Assembly: GCA_021442155.1 (NCBI GenBank)
Contig: CM038232.1
Location: 60,977,436-61,041,435, forward strand
DNA length: 64,000 nt
Source of the DNA: Cymbidium sinense
Taxonomy: Eukaryota; Streptophyta; Magnoliopsida; Asparagales; Orchidaceae
Direction: 5' to 3'
A program made the position numbers and the translations under genes. The notes under the pieces were generated by a model. That model was not told where the DNA came from. It saw only the letters and a program-made list of their open reading frames with translations, and ran no database searches. How positions within the stretch are numbered: position 1 is the first letter of the stretch; each line of letters starts with the position of its first letter. Below are positions 14,105 through 24,985 of the stretch, piece after piece.

Positions 14105-14842
14105 AAATGAGATCAATAATTTTATTGAAGGCTTTTTTAACTCATTTGCTTGAGGTTAGCAGATGGTAGAATACCTCCAGTCTATGCTTTATCATCTGGT
14201 GAAGTTGTTGATCATTGTAGTTTTGAATGTGATACCATTATTGGATATGATCTGTCAGGGTACTCCAAATCTATATATGATATGATTACTGAAGAACTAA
14301 ACAACATGGTGAGCTTTAACCTCTCTCAATGGATTTACTTCTTCACACTTGGAGAAGTAGTCTGTAGCAGCTAGAATAATTCACTGACCCTTGTATGAAA
14401 GAGGGTTGATCGGACCCACTATGGCAGTGCCCCAATAGTCAAACGAACAAGAAGCTATAGTCAGATCAAGAATATTGGGTGGTTGATGTAAGATTACTTT
14501 GTGCACCTGACATTAGTTGTAGTGACATGTTGCATCCATACAATCTGTGATCATCGTTGTCTACAAGTACCTAAGTCTTTTAATTTTGGCTTTCATCTTC
14601 AAGCTAGATTGGTAGCTTCACATAGTCTTGAGTGTACCACAATCATAATATTTTTGCCTTTATGTTCACTTAAATAATATAATCACATATGATCAAAGGA
14701 TTGCTGGTACAATGTGCCATGAATGAGTGCATACGATAATTCTCTTTGTTTAATTTGATGGGCTTAAGACCTTTCTTAAGATAGTTTTCCTCCACTCAAA
14801 TAATAGATGAAGGGTTAACTCTAGTTTATTTCTTCATCTTTT
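14105..14842 (-). pseudogene. Ty3/gypsy integrase fragment, N-terminal part, decayed
   Basis: Read on the - strand from 14,842 leftwards, this matches the segment of the + strand gypsy from the end of the second RNase H to the middle of the integrase core (30,870-31,600). The linker 'LSYALIHGTLYQQSFDHM' is visible, then the degenerate zinc-binding region (VHS...CEAT, then CHYN-CQVH, where one Cys of the usual CxxC is lost), then the core start. It ends at the 'FNKA' region at 14,105. Stops and frameshifts are frequent. It overlaps in content with the integrase at 6,970-7,965 over about 470 bp, so the two are not simply halves of one interrupted gene. The - strand frames at 14,821-15,046 are not part of it. 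Confidence 0.8.
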
Positions 14843-14844
14843 TC

Positions 14845-17800
14845 AATAGTGGCATGTGAGTGAAAAATATATATATGATCCGCCTTCATCTGTTCCCCTT
14901 TTTGAAAAAAAGAGAGGATGAATGAAAATAGAAAATATATATAACATCTTGTTGGGATGCCACGCAGATCCACAGATGTTCTTATTAGGGTGATCGGGTA
15001 TGACATTGAGAAAAGGTGTACTATCTCGAGAGATATAAGTCACCACCCTACAATGGACTTAATGACTTCAATAAAGACTCCTAAGGACTATAGGTCTTCG
15101 GAATATACTAGAGATTCTTCCCCTACTTTACATGAAAAGTAAAGCAGGGTTTATTTTAAATCAGGTTCGTTAAGTTCCCTACAGGGGCAAGCCCCCATAG
15201 TTAATTATATCTTAAGGAACATGATTCCTTAGGAATACTCTCGATTAAGGTAAATGATCATTATCTCCAAAGATTTTAAAATGGTAGAACTATCAATCGA
15301 TTGGTTTATTTTTAGAAAGTTAAGTGGGATCGATCAAGAGGAGGGAGTTCTTATCGAAGCCAAATGAAAATAAGTAGGGGATTCTTAAGATACTAGGAAG
15401 CCTAGAAAGCATCCCAAACTACCCCATGGTTGGCCTTTATATTTTTGAAATTGAATTAATTTATTTGAGTTGAATTTTATTAGAAATGTAGGGCTTACAA
15501 TTCCATAATATAAGGTTATGAAAATTCTTAAGAGGTAAGGATTTATGTTTAGGGCCCATAAAGGGAAGAAGCAACCTTTGAACCTAAATCTAGGGAGCTT
15601 TGGATAGGGCCAAAAGCATGACCTAAATCTAAGTTGAAAATGGTATTTGGTTTACCTCCATATGAAGGAATAAACTACTCGACTGTTGGACTTACAACCG
15701 CCTGGGGGTGGCCACCAACTAACTCTTCCTACGGTTTTAAATTCATCTAGGCAAGTCTTATGTTTATGAAAGATAGCAAGATTGTTATTTATTTAGAAAG
15801 AGACTAATTCCTTAAACTTACTCCCTAAGAGACTAGATCATGTAAGGGCATGAAAAATGACCTACATCTAATGCAAATTGTATTACATTTTATTTTTATT
15901 TTTGAACAACCACTTGACTCAGGCTATAGAATATTTATGCCTACTGTATGAGAAATTAGATTATGGGCCAAAATCAACAAGATAAGGAGGTGTGTTTTCA
16001 CCATGGCTCTCACAGGTCAAGCCAAGTTCTCTGGTAAAAGTGGAAGCCCTCCAATTCAAGAGTGAAATAATATACTTTTATGCATGATGTCAAAATAGTA
16101 ATACTCATTGAGCTAAGGGGTTACTAATTCTTTTATCTTGATTTTTACCCTAAGCTTTAGGTGAGGTTATGAGTTATTTATTTTTAATTTTGGGTTGATT
16201 AATTTCATAGAAGATTTATTTTTTCCTAAGAGCCTAATCGTCATCCAGGCCATACATCAAGCATGGAAGAAACTAGCAAAAGGATGCCATTTCTATGCAT
16301 AAGCTAAACAAAACATCAAACATTTTATAAAGCTAACACAAAAGAATAAAAGGCCAAGTGTGGTCGAGCACCACCGCACAAACTCGAAAACAAATTGGGT
16401 AGCCAGGCTCTACCCTTATACAACCTGGATTATAACTGAATTAATTTACAATTAAGTAAAGAACTCATGTTATAGAGGTCTTCATTTCTTCTTTCTTCTT
16501 TTTAGTTCCTACTTTTGGATGGTTAGAAGGTGGTTGCTCCAAAGGCTTCCCATGGTACATAAGACGTAGTCTTATAACCAATGCTCATCCTAATCTCCCA
16601 TAATAATCATTCCAAAATCCTAATTATAAAAATTACATGAAAATGAAAAGTAAATATAACTAACACCTGCAAAATAGATATTAACTAAACAAACCATACA
16701 AATCCCAAGCATGTATATTGGACTTAGCACCCCACACATGGGTAACCAAGTCCACCTAGCCTATAGGATTATGCTTAGGGGTATAAGCACATGCACAACA
16801 AAACTAGTTATGTTTTTATTTATTATAACGCCCTTAAGCACAATCCCTTGTAAAAAATAATAATTAGACTAAATTGTCCTATCATTCATTCTATGCACAT
16901 TCACCCTAACATACAGACTAAAATAAAATATCACAAAACAAAAGCAAACATCAAACCATGCACCACCCTAACCTAAAGTTAGAAATGGTGACTTAGTCTA
17001 ATGTGTGTGCTTTAGAAGGCTTGTGTGATATGCATAGCTATGGCTTTAAGGTTTGGATTTTCTAAGAGTGAAGATGTTCAACTTAGATGGATGGTTTCAT
17101 GTAAGTTATTTAGTTTTTTTGGGTTGATTTTATTTGATGATTTGTTTAGGTTTGGATGAATATTATAATTAATTACTAAGTTATAAAGAGAGGGAAAAGA
17201 GAAGATAACTTCTCTTTCCTTCTCTATCTTAAGTAATTTTTAAAGTAGATTCATGTTTAATTTTATTTAGTGAATGTCTTATTATGTGTTTTAATTAAAC
17301 CTAAGTTTATATCAACTCTAAACAAACCTATCCAAAAATAAAGGCATTTTAAGATCAAGTAAAGTGAATTAATATCACAAAACACATAACACTTTATTTC
17401 TTTCCCAACATATATAACCTGCATATGAATGAATCCTAAGCATATCTATACTTGCAAATGAGAATGTTTAGCACACCTTAATGATGAATGTTTAGTATTA
17501 CTTAAGAAAATTTGGATGCTTTATGATGCATGATTTTCATTAAGTAGAAAAGGGTTATTCTTTTATCCTTTATTCATATGCTCATGTGTATGTATGAAAG
17601 GAATAAGTGAGTACGACACCATTGCTAGCACCAGGGGTGTAAGGTACAAGACCTACTTAGAGCTACTTAAAGCCTCACAACCCTGGGGTTGTCCAAACTA
17701 ATAAACCACTTTCCTTAAATACATATGCACGTACAAAAGAAGTAAATGAAAAAAGAAAGATGCGAAAGTTTATATTCATTTGATTTTTGGTTTGATTGTT

Positions 17801-19250
17801 TAATTTATATGTGTGAATGTAAAGATTCTTCTTAAGTTATAACATGGAAGAGGATAGGAGTAAAAGAACTATACACTTTGCAAATCTTATTCAAATCTAT
17901 GTTAAGAGGAAAGAAAGGAAGAAAACATAAGACATATTTTTATATTTACATGCAAGCTTATAAATAAAGTACAAGTAGCATACCTTTCAGTTTTGATATT
18001 TGATTTATGAGTTTTTAAAATAATTTTGAATTTAATTGTGATAATAGCAATTCATATTTTCACTTTAGCCAAAACAAGCAATTTGATATAAAAAAACATT
18101 TCATTTTAATTTTGATTTTTAAAAGATATGAATGCATGAATTTCATATGACATACATACTTAGCATGCTAGGAAAGAAATAAAGTGATGAAAGTAATGTA
18201 AATTCATTCACTCTAATTAATTCCTAAATACAATCTTATGGAATAGAATTATTTAAAGCAAATCAAATTTGGTTTAAAGAGAGTTTGAATTTTGTTTGAG
18301 TTTGATTTTAATTTGAAAAATGTGAGAAGGTTTTGTGGTCCTAACCCATTCCCACATGTGTATTATTTTTGTTTTTAATTTTTAGGTGATTAGATGATTT
18401 TTTATATTTTGATTAGGTTAAGGTGTACATTAAGTTCATTAATTACCCCTTACCTATACCACCTTAGCATACTTAGTCAAATAATTATGAGCCAATGATA
18501 TGACATAAAATCACATAAGGAATTTAAATTAGTAATGCTCCTAGGAAGAGAAGGGTCTAATGCATTTGGCTCATAATTAATGATTAATTAAGCTAAAAGG
18601 GTTTAAGTTAAGTACTTTCATAACCCTTCCCACATAAGTGGGTTAGGTTTTGATTTCCTTAAGCCACTTAGGTTATTGAACACCTAAGCACATACTCAAA
18701 GTGAATTAATTAAGTTCTTGAAGGTTTTAAAATTTTATCAAATTAATTAGGTAGGTAATTAGTGGATTAATCCTTAATTAAGTTTGGATTAAGGAAGAAA
18801 GAGGGAGTTTAAGGAATAGCTTAAGAAAAATTTCCCAAAATTATCCCTTCTTGTTCACTTAAACAAACCTTAATTAACTCAATCAAGGGATTAAACCACT
18901 GATTACATACTTAATTAGGCTTAATTACATTAGGAGAGTAATTAGGAAGGAATCTATCAATTATCCTAATTAAACCATTAATAAATCCCAAGAAAGTTAG
19001 GGGAGGTAGAAGTCATCCCACTAAATACACATGAAAAATTTGAGATTAATTAATGGAATAATCATAGGATAATTAGCCAAATTACATTCCCAGTAAAACC
19101 CAAACTTAGAAAATAACACTATTCAAAATCTATCAAAATCAATTTTATAATATTCTACATTCAATTATCTTTTCATGCAATTTGATTTTCTACACTTTAA
19201 TGAATATTTGAAGTTTTCATTCTTAAATAGGTAATTAATCCCCCTAATTA
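14845..19250 (+). mobile_element. Copy A, module 1
   Basis: This is the reference copy of module 1. Shared landmarks with B (reverse complement, 42.8-38.4 kb) and C (45.5-50.0 kb) include: the start 'ccttcatct', 'gatccrcrgatattcttattagg' at 14,965, 'actatctcgagaga' at 15,020, 'gggtagccaggctctacccttatacaa' at 16,396, a purine block with matching pyrimidines at 17,188-17,225 ('gagagggaaaagagaagataacttctcttt', a potential hairpin), 'gggtgtaaggtacaagacctactt' at 17,635, and 'ggggaggtagaagtcatcccactaaatacac' at 19,000. No open frame is shared between copies, so I regard it as non-coding. The start abuts gypsy integrase sequence. Confidence 0.8.
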
Positions 19251-19460
19251 AATAGCTAATCCCATCGGTGCCACGTGGAGGCTGACGCAACACATGCTGT
19301 CTACGTGGCATAATGAGAGAGACTATTAAAGTAGTCACATCATAGCGCCATGTCAGCGGCGGCACTACACTCTTTCTCCCCGTCCGTCCGATCAAGGATC
19401 GAACGGCCGAGATCAAACCCGCGATATTAAAGGATTCATCCATGGATCCTACATGTTTTA

Positions 19461-19504
19461 ATCATGGCCATCCATCCAAAATGTGTAGATGGACGACCCA
19501 TGAT
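19461..19504. repeat. Imperfect inverted repeat in module 2 (copy A)
   Basis: Arms 'atcatggccatccatc' and 'gatggacgacccatgat' are separated by about 10 bases. The matching site in C (50,202-50,236) has perfect 13-bp arms, and B has a related one at 38,139-38,184. Confidence 0.6.
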
Positions 19505-20126
19505 TCATCCTTGAGTTCTTCTGTGGGAAAGGGGAGACGTCCACCCTCCATGGCAAGATCCGAGCTCGATTGAGCTCGTATTGAACTCAAATCTTACCCA
19601 CACCATCATCATGCAAGGGAGATCACATCCAATGGCTAACTTCTCATGCGATGAAACTTCCCTTCACAAAGGACCAAGAGGAGATGAAATTATGCTTGAT
19701 TTAATGGCATACCTTGCCGGAGGCTATCACCAACGCTCGATTCCCTTGAAGTAGCTTCGTCTAGTGGAGATGAAGCCTTGTTGAAGTTTTGGGGTGTTGA
19801 AATTGGATGGATCTTCCTATTGGCCAAGTTCACCTTCAAGTGGGCTTGGTCTTGGTCAAGAGTACTCCTCCCTTGCTTGGAGAACTTGAATGAAGCTTGT
19901 AGTGAGTTTGATTTGATCCTCTCTGGGTGCTTGAAGGAGGAATTAGATTGGTTTTGAGTATTGGATGAGATGGAATTCAAGTGGAACTCCCCTATTTTCA
20001 GTCTAAGAAAACTGAGAAATGGGAAATTCAAACTCACTCTAAGAAGCTTGGGGAGACTTGGATATGGTTCCTCTGGCTTCCCTTTGCTCAATCGAATTGG
20101 AGAGTGTTGAATTAAAATGAGATTAA

Positions 20127-20144
20127 GGGGAGTATATCTCTCCC
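20127..20144. repeat. Palindromic GGGGAG-TATAT-CTCTCCC motif (copy A)
   Basis: This is the copy-A version of a palindrome found at the same place in four copies of module 2 (A, B, C and E). Its role is unknown. Confidence 0.6.
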
Positions 20145-20395
20145 TAGAGAAATCGGACAGTCGAGCTTAGAGATGCCATTTTGATCAAATTGATCAGGCT
20201 GATTGAGTTTGTTAGGTTGTTAGAGATGCCATTGTATTTAGTTTTGGCCAGAGGAGTGGAGGAGCTTGCCATGTGCAAAACAAGGTGGAGGAATGAATCT
20301 CAATTTCTCAATTTGAAGGAAGTGGTCATTTTTGACCTTGGGTTGGGTTTGGCTAACCCAAACCCATTGGGTCATGTGCACCATGTCCATTAGTG

Positions 20396-21480
20396 ACCAT
20401 TTGGTCCACTAAGAGGGTGCCAAGTGTCCATGAAAAGGAGTTGACCAAATTCTAAGTGGTTTTGATTTTAGGTTACTCTATGGTCTAGGGATAAAATGGT
20501 CATTTGACCATAATTTCAGTTTGAATATGTTTGATGTGATTGGAAAATAAGTTAGGCCAAGTTTCATTGAATTTGAAGTTTGTTTGATGTGATTTGGCTC
20601 ATGTTGACCCATTTAGGTCAAAATGGGTCAACTTTGGTCAAGTTGACCAATTGGTCAAATAAGCTCAAACCAAGGGTTGGGTCAAGTTCATAAGACCATT
20701 TGAAATGTTTTGAAAACTTTGGTTTGGTTCAATTTGGTTTAGATTTAGTTTTGGTTCATTTGGTTTCATTTAGGTCAAATGGGTCAAGTTGACCAATTTG
20801 ACTCATTTGACCTATTTGGGTTAGGTCATGGGTTGGTTTAGGTTTCAATGGTCATTTGAAATGGATTGGTATCTTTGTTTCCAATCAATTTTGGTTTAAT
20901 TTGATTTTGGCTCAAAATGACCCTTTAGGTCAAGTTGGGTTCACGTTCAATTGGGCTAGGTTGGGTATAGTTAACCAATCGAGGCTTTGGTCAAGTTCAA
21001 CAATCAGTTTAGAATGAATTTGACCCATTAGTTTCAATCAATTTGGCTTAGATCAAGTTTTGACACATTTTGACTTTTTAGGTCAAGTTGGGGCAACTTG
21101 GGTCAAGTGGTATTGAGGGTTAAACTTAAATGATGACTTGGTCAAGTTCAAACATTGATCATGAATGAGTTTTGATCAATGGTTTCAATCAATTTGGCCT
21201 ATGATGGATTTTGTCTTGTTTAAGTTTCATTTTGGTCAAAGTGTTGACTTGGTCAACGCTTAGGTTTGACTTGGCTTGACCCAATTTGAGTGATTGATCA
21301 TCTCATGATGATTGTTGCTCGCAATGTGAGGCTTAGATGGGCTTAGTTCAATCCAATTTGGTTAGGATTATAATTTGGCTCATAATGGATACTTTGGGTC
21401 ACCTTAGGTCAAGTGAGCCTAAGTGGGTTAAATGGCTTGGGCAAAGCTTGATTTGAGTTTGATTGAACTCACATATGGAC
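20396..21480 (+). repeat. TTGACC/GGTCAA-dense stretch in copy A
   Basis: The text is a degenerate repetition of 'gggtcaagttgaccaatttgaccc'-like phrases. TTGAC(C/T) and its complement occur several times per 100 bp, often as back-to-back inverted pairs such as GGTCAA-G-TTGACC. Equivalent stretches lie in B (36,340-37,330, - strand), C (51,060-52,150) and E (44,020-44,900). TTGAC(C/T) is the core of the W-box bound by plant WRKY factors. Whether that matters here is inference. Confidence 0.75.
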
Positions 21481-21789
21481 TTATGATTGAAATATATATC
21501 CATTTGCAAGAGATTTGAAGTCAAATGGATTTTGATTTATTTGATAATTTCAAGTTCAAAGGGTGAACATGAGTTTGACTTGGGTTTGATTTTTGAATTT
21601 AGTTTTGGTTTAGTGATTAAAGTTTGTATTTATATTTGGATTCATGATTGTAGGATTGATTGAATCATGAAGAAAAATCAAGGGTTTGGCTTGATTTGAA
21701 TTGGATTTGGCTAAGTTCAAGAGTTTGACTTGAAAAGCTTAGGTTGGATTTTGGTTGAATTTGAGTTTGATTTTTGGGTTTGGTTTTGG

Positions 21790-22258
21790 TTGTTTGAATT
21801 TATATTTTATTTATATATGTGAATATAAATGAGAATATAAATGGGTTATGAGAAAATTTCATGAATTGGAAGTGATTTGAACTTGATTTGAGCTAAATCC
21901 ATGAGGTGGACTGAAAGGACTTAGGAAAGATTTTTTGAAATTTGGATTTGATTTTTGGAATTAGTTTGATTGATTTGAATTTATATTTCATTTATATATG
22001 TGAATATAAATAAGAATATAAATGAGCTTTGTGAAAAATTTTATGAGTTTGAATTGATTTGAATTTGAGTTGAGCTAAGTCCATAAGATGGAATCAAAGG
22101 GATTGAGGAAAGATTTTTGAAATTTGAATTTGATTTTGAGTTTAGTTTTGATTAATTTGAATTTATATTTCATTTATATATGTGAATATAAATGAGTTGT
22201 GAGAAAATTTTATAAGTTTGAATTCATTTGAATTTGAGTTGAGCTAAGTCCATAAGGT
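21790..22258 (+). repeat. ~180-bp tandem block Y, three copies (copy A)
   Basis: The phrase 'tttatatatgtgaatataaat' recurs near 21,810, 21,990 and 22,171, each followed by 'gagctaartccatragrtgga', giving a period of about 180 bp. C has one such block (near 53,020-53,130) and B has two (near 35,770 and 35,955, - strand). Confidence 0.8.
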
Positions 22259-23340
22259 GGAATCATATACCCACATTCATTGATGAAACCTCTCCATTCA
22301 ATATACCCACATTTATTGAATGGATGTTTCATTTCCAATAAAAAATTCAAAAAAAAAAAAAATCAAAAGCATATGAACATCTCCATTTAATATGCCCAAA
22401 TTTATTGAATGAATATTTCATTTCCAAATAAAATGACATTATTTTGAAATGCCACTTAACATATTCCATATATGATTAGGTTGAAAATTTGTCTTTCAAA
22501 AAGCAATAATCACACATGAAAATACGTATTTGAAAAATGAAACATAATTGATATACATCTTACATACCCAAATTTGTTAAATAGAAATCTTTCTTTTCAA
22601 AATCAATAAAACACAACAAAATTTTCAAAATAATTTTGGAACTTCATTTTAGCATACCACATTTGCTAAAGTGAAATCTCCATTTCCAGAACAAAAATCA
22701 AAACAAAAGAAACACATAGGAGCTTCATTTTGGTAGACCACATTTGCTAAACTAAAGTCTCCATTTTTCAAAACAAAAATTTTATTTTTAAAAAAAAAAC
22801 ACTTTTGGAACTTCATTCTAGCATACCACATTTGCTAAATTGAAGTCTTCATTTCCAAAATCAAAATCTCTAAAAATAAAAGAAAACACATTAGGATTTC
22901 CTTAGCATACTTAAATTTTAAGAATCCTATTTTCAAAATTTTTTAAAAAAACACACTTGGATTACTCATTTAGCATACCCAAATTTGCTAAAAAAGAATT
23001 CCATTTTCAAATCACAAATGATTCACAAAACAAAGCAAATAGAGAAAAAGAAGAAATTATTTTCAAAAATCTCATTTGGCATACCCAAATTTGCTAAATG
23101 TGTAAATTCTAAAAATCACAAATCAAAAATCAAAATTCAAATATGAACCTATGAAAGCATCTCTACAAAAATATTTGAACCTATTTTTCAACATACCGAA
23201 ATTTGTTGAAAGTGGATTTTATATTAAAAAAAGAATTTCCTCTTTCCAATTAAATCTCAAAATTTCTTCCAAATCCATTTGTGCCCAACTTAATACTTTT
23301 AAGATGTTGAGTATGGGTTCAAATTCTAAAATTCAAAATT
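22259..23340. repeat. Degenerate tandem array, ~87-bp unit, about 12 units
   Basis: Units share a core like 'cataccnaaatttgctaaatngaaatctccatttccaaaa'. The 'aaatttgctaaa' core appears near 22,301, 22,393, 22,567, 22,656, 22,737, 22,825, 22,910, 22,977, 23,083 and 23,194, with spacings mostly 81-92 bp and a few longer or shorter. Poly-A stretches interrupt it (for example near 22,350 and 22,790). It sits exactly between the truncated end of copy A and the gypsy internal region. It may be 5' untranslated sequence of the gypsy element or an independent minisatellite. The short - strand frame at 22,649-22,831 only reflects the repeat (two similar 'MWYARM/VVYQNEA' stretches). Confidence 0.85.
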
Positions 23341-24985
23341 TAAAATGAATAAAAATCTAATTCAAGTTTATTTTCAACATTCTGGACTTTCATTCAGCAT
23401 TAGTTTTAGTTACAGTTTAGTTTCAATTTCAGTTGATAGTAATGGCTGCACAGAGATATGTGTTTACCTTTCCCACGGACTGCCACGATTAAGGCAACCT
23501 CTGCTCGATTATGCCCACCTCATCCATTCTTTGAGGTTTTGAGGGGCGGATTACATGTGAGGGACCTCCCTCAGGCTATTAGAACATAGTGGGTGTGAGC
23601 GTCATTGGGTTGATATGTCATCAGATTCTAAGATTTCATCACTGAAGAGGAAGGCAGTGGTGGTTCCAATAATAGTAGTCTGATTACAATCCTGCAGTGT
23701 CGATGCCCTTATTTCTTATGCTACCCTAAGCACCACTCACCCTTCCAAGGGTAAGGCTCCCATGATCCCGTGGATTGTCCCCTTTGAGGTTGGGTCTAGC
23801 TCTTTTTACTGCTCCCTACCAGGACCCAAAGGAGAAACAAGAATAACATGGTTAAGCAATATCACACTCGCATCGTGAGAGAGTTGGAGGTAGTTGCTCA
23901 GTCTATCGTGGAGGAGTCACCTAGGATAGTATCTCCTCTAATTATGGAGAACAGGTTTCACCCACTTTCTGGTTGTGATAGAGAGGACATCAGGAGGATT
24001 TCTATTTTGCCTCCACCAGTAGTGCATTTCCAAACTCTATTACTGAGAGGAGGAGGTCTTATGCCAGCCTGAGGATAGTTCTTCACCAGCTTGGCAAAGC
24101 TTACGGACGATCAAAGTCTGGGGCTCAATTTAATTTGAGATCCATTATCCCCCAGAGCATGGGGAAGCATATTAAACAGGAGAGGGCAAGGGAGGCCCAC
24201 ACTTTAGTTCACATTACTAGCCATTAGAGGTGGAGGTTAGACGGTCACGACCTCACTTGTTGATTTTCCGTCGGTGCTACCGTGATATCGACAACATTCT
24301 ACTTACAGGGACTACACATCATAAGAGAGCAGCTCCTATCCTGAGCTAGTCGGTGGTGTCTCCACCACACTGCTCTACCCCTCATCCACCATCTCTGATC
24401 CATGCTCTAGCATCTCTAGTTCTACCAAAGGCCAAAAGGCCGCATTTGTGGTGAAGAGAACTAGTGATCCTGACCAGAGATCCTTCCATCATCGCTCGTG
24501 GCGGTCGAGCTCTCCTACTCAACCTTCCACCCCAGTCACAGTGAGGAAGGAATGGTGACCCCGAAGTATCATAGTCATCCCGTCACCACCATGACCATAG
24601 CAGTCGATGGAGATAGCAGCTGCCGAGGGAGAGGGTGACAATTCAGCTGCACCTATGATGGTAGATCCCCTATGAGTGTCACCCCATATATATTCAGTTA
24701 CAGTTAGAAGCTTATTTCTTCCAGCGAGTATGGCCCTCACAAGGTTGACTCCCTAGCAATAGAGAAGGTTCAGTGCCTCTCGGTACATGATAGTGACCCC
24801 ATCACCGGTCAGCCAAAGTCATTTGTGGCAATTCAAATAGATCATTCTCTAGATGATATAGTAGCCCATTATCTCTTGGAGCAGAAATAGATCCTAGGAT
24901 ATGACTGGTCTGATGAGGAGAAGATCAACTTTGATCCTAATGTAGATGATTTATTGGGAGATTGAGTAGGAGTTTGCATGGTAGG
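23341..24985 (+). pseudogene. Degenerate leader or extra ORF upstream of gag
   Basis: Base composition becomes noticeably GC-richer here than in the flanks, and long partly open stretches appear in changing frames. One begins at ATG 23,443 (MAAQRYVFTFPTDCHD, then a stop). Another reads 'SDSKISSLKRKAVVVP' near 23,625, then after a stop about 64 open codons including 'HPSKGKAPMIPWIVPFEVG'. Another is the 74-codon frame at 23,848-24,072. I do not recognise a domain. Some Tat/Ogre elements carry an extra ORF before gag, and this may be its remnant or the N-terminal part of gag. It lies directly upstream of gag on the same strand. A captured host fragment cannot be excluded. Confidence 0.4.

Larger units (their letters stand above)
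19251..22258 (+). mobile_element. Copy A, module 2 (3' end truncated)
   Basis: The module starts with a GC-richer block containing 'ggtgccacgtgg...ctacgtggc' and 'gatcgaacggccgagatc', then an imperfect hairpin at 19,461-19,504 and the palindrome at 20,127-20,144. A TTGACC/GGTCAA-rich stretch follows at 20,396-21,480, then ~180-bp tandem blocks at 21,790-22,258. It ends inside the third such block at 'ccataaggtggaatc', lacking about the last 430 bp present in C. The 133-codon - strand frame at 19,690-20,091 and the 70-codon + frame at 20,181-20,393 are not kept in B or C, so I do not call them genes. Confidence 0.8.

Noticed and set aside
6970..14842. The two - strand integrase pieces as one gene split by insertion of copy D
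   Set aside because: They overlap by about 470 bp of the same coding segment, which a simple insertion cannot create.
19690..20091. 133-codon - strand ORF in copy A
   Set aside because: It is not open in copies B or C at the matching place and has a low-complexity Ser/Leu/Asn/Gln composition. It is probably chance within non-coding module 2.
22259..23340. CRISPR-like array
   Set aside because: The units are degenerate, adjoining, and without unique spacers. The context is a plant retroelement.
23848..24072. 74-codon + ORF as an independent host gene
   Set aside because: I see no domain, and it lies in line with gag on the same strand, so it is better taken as part of the degenerate gypsy leader.
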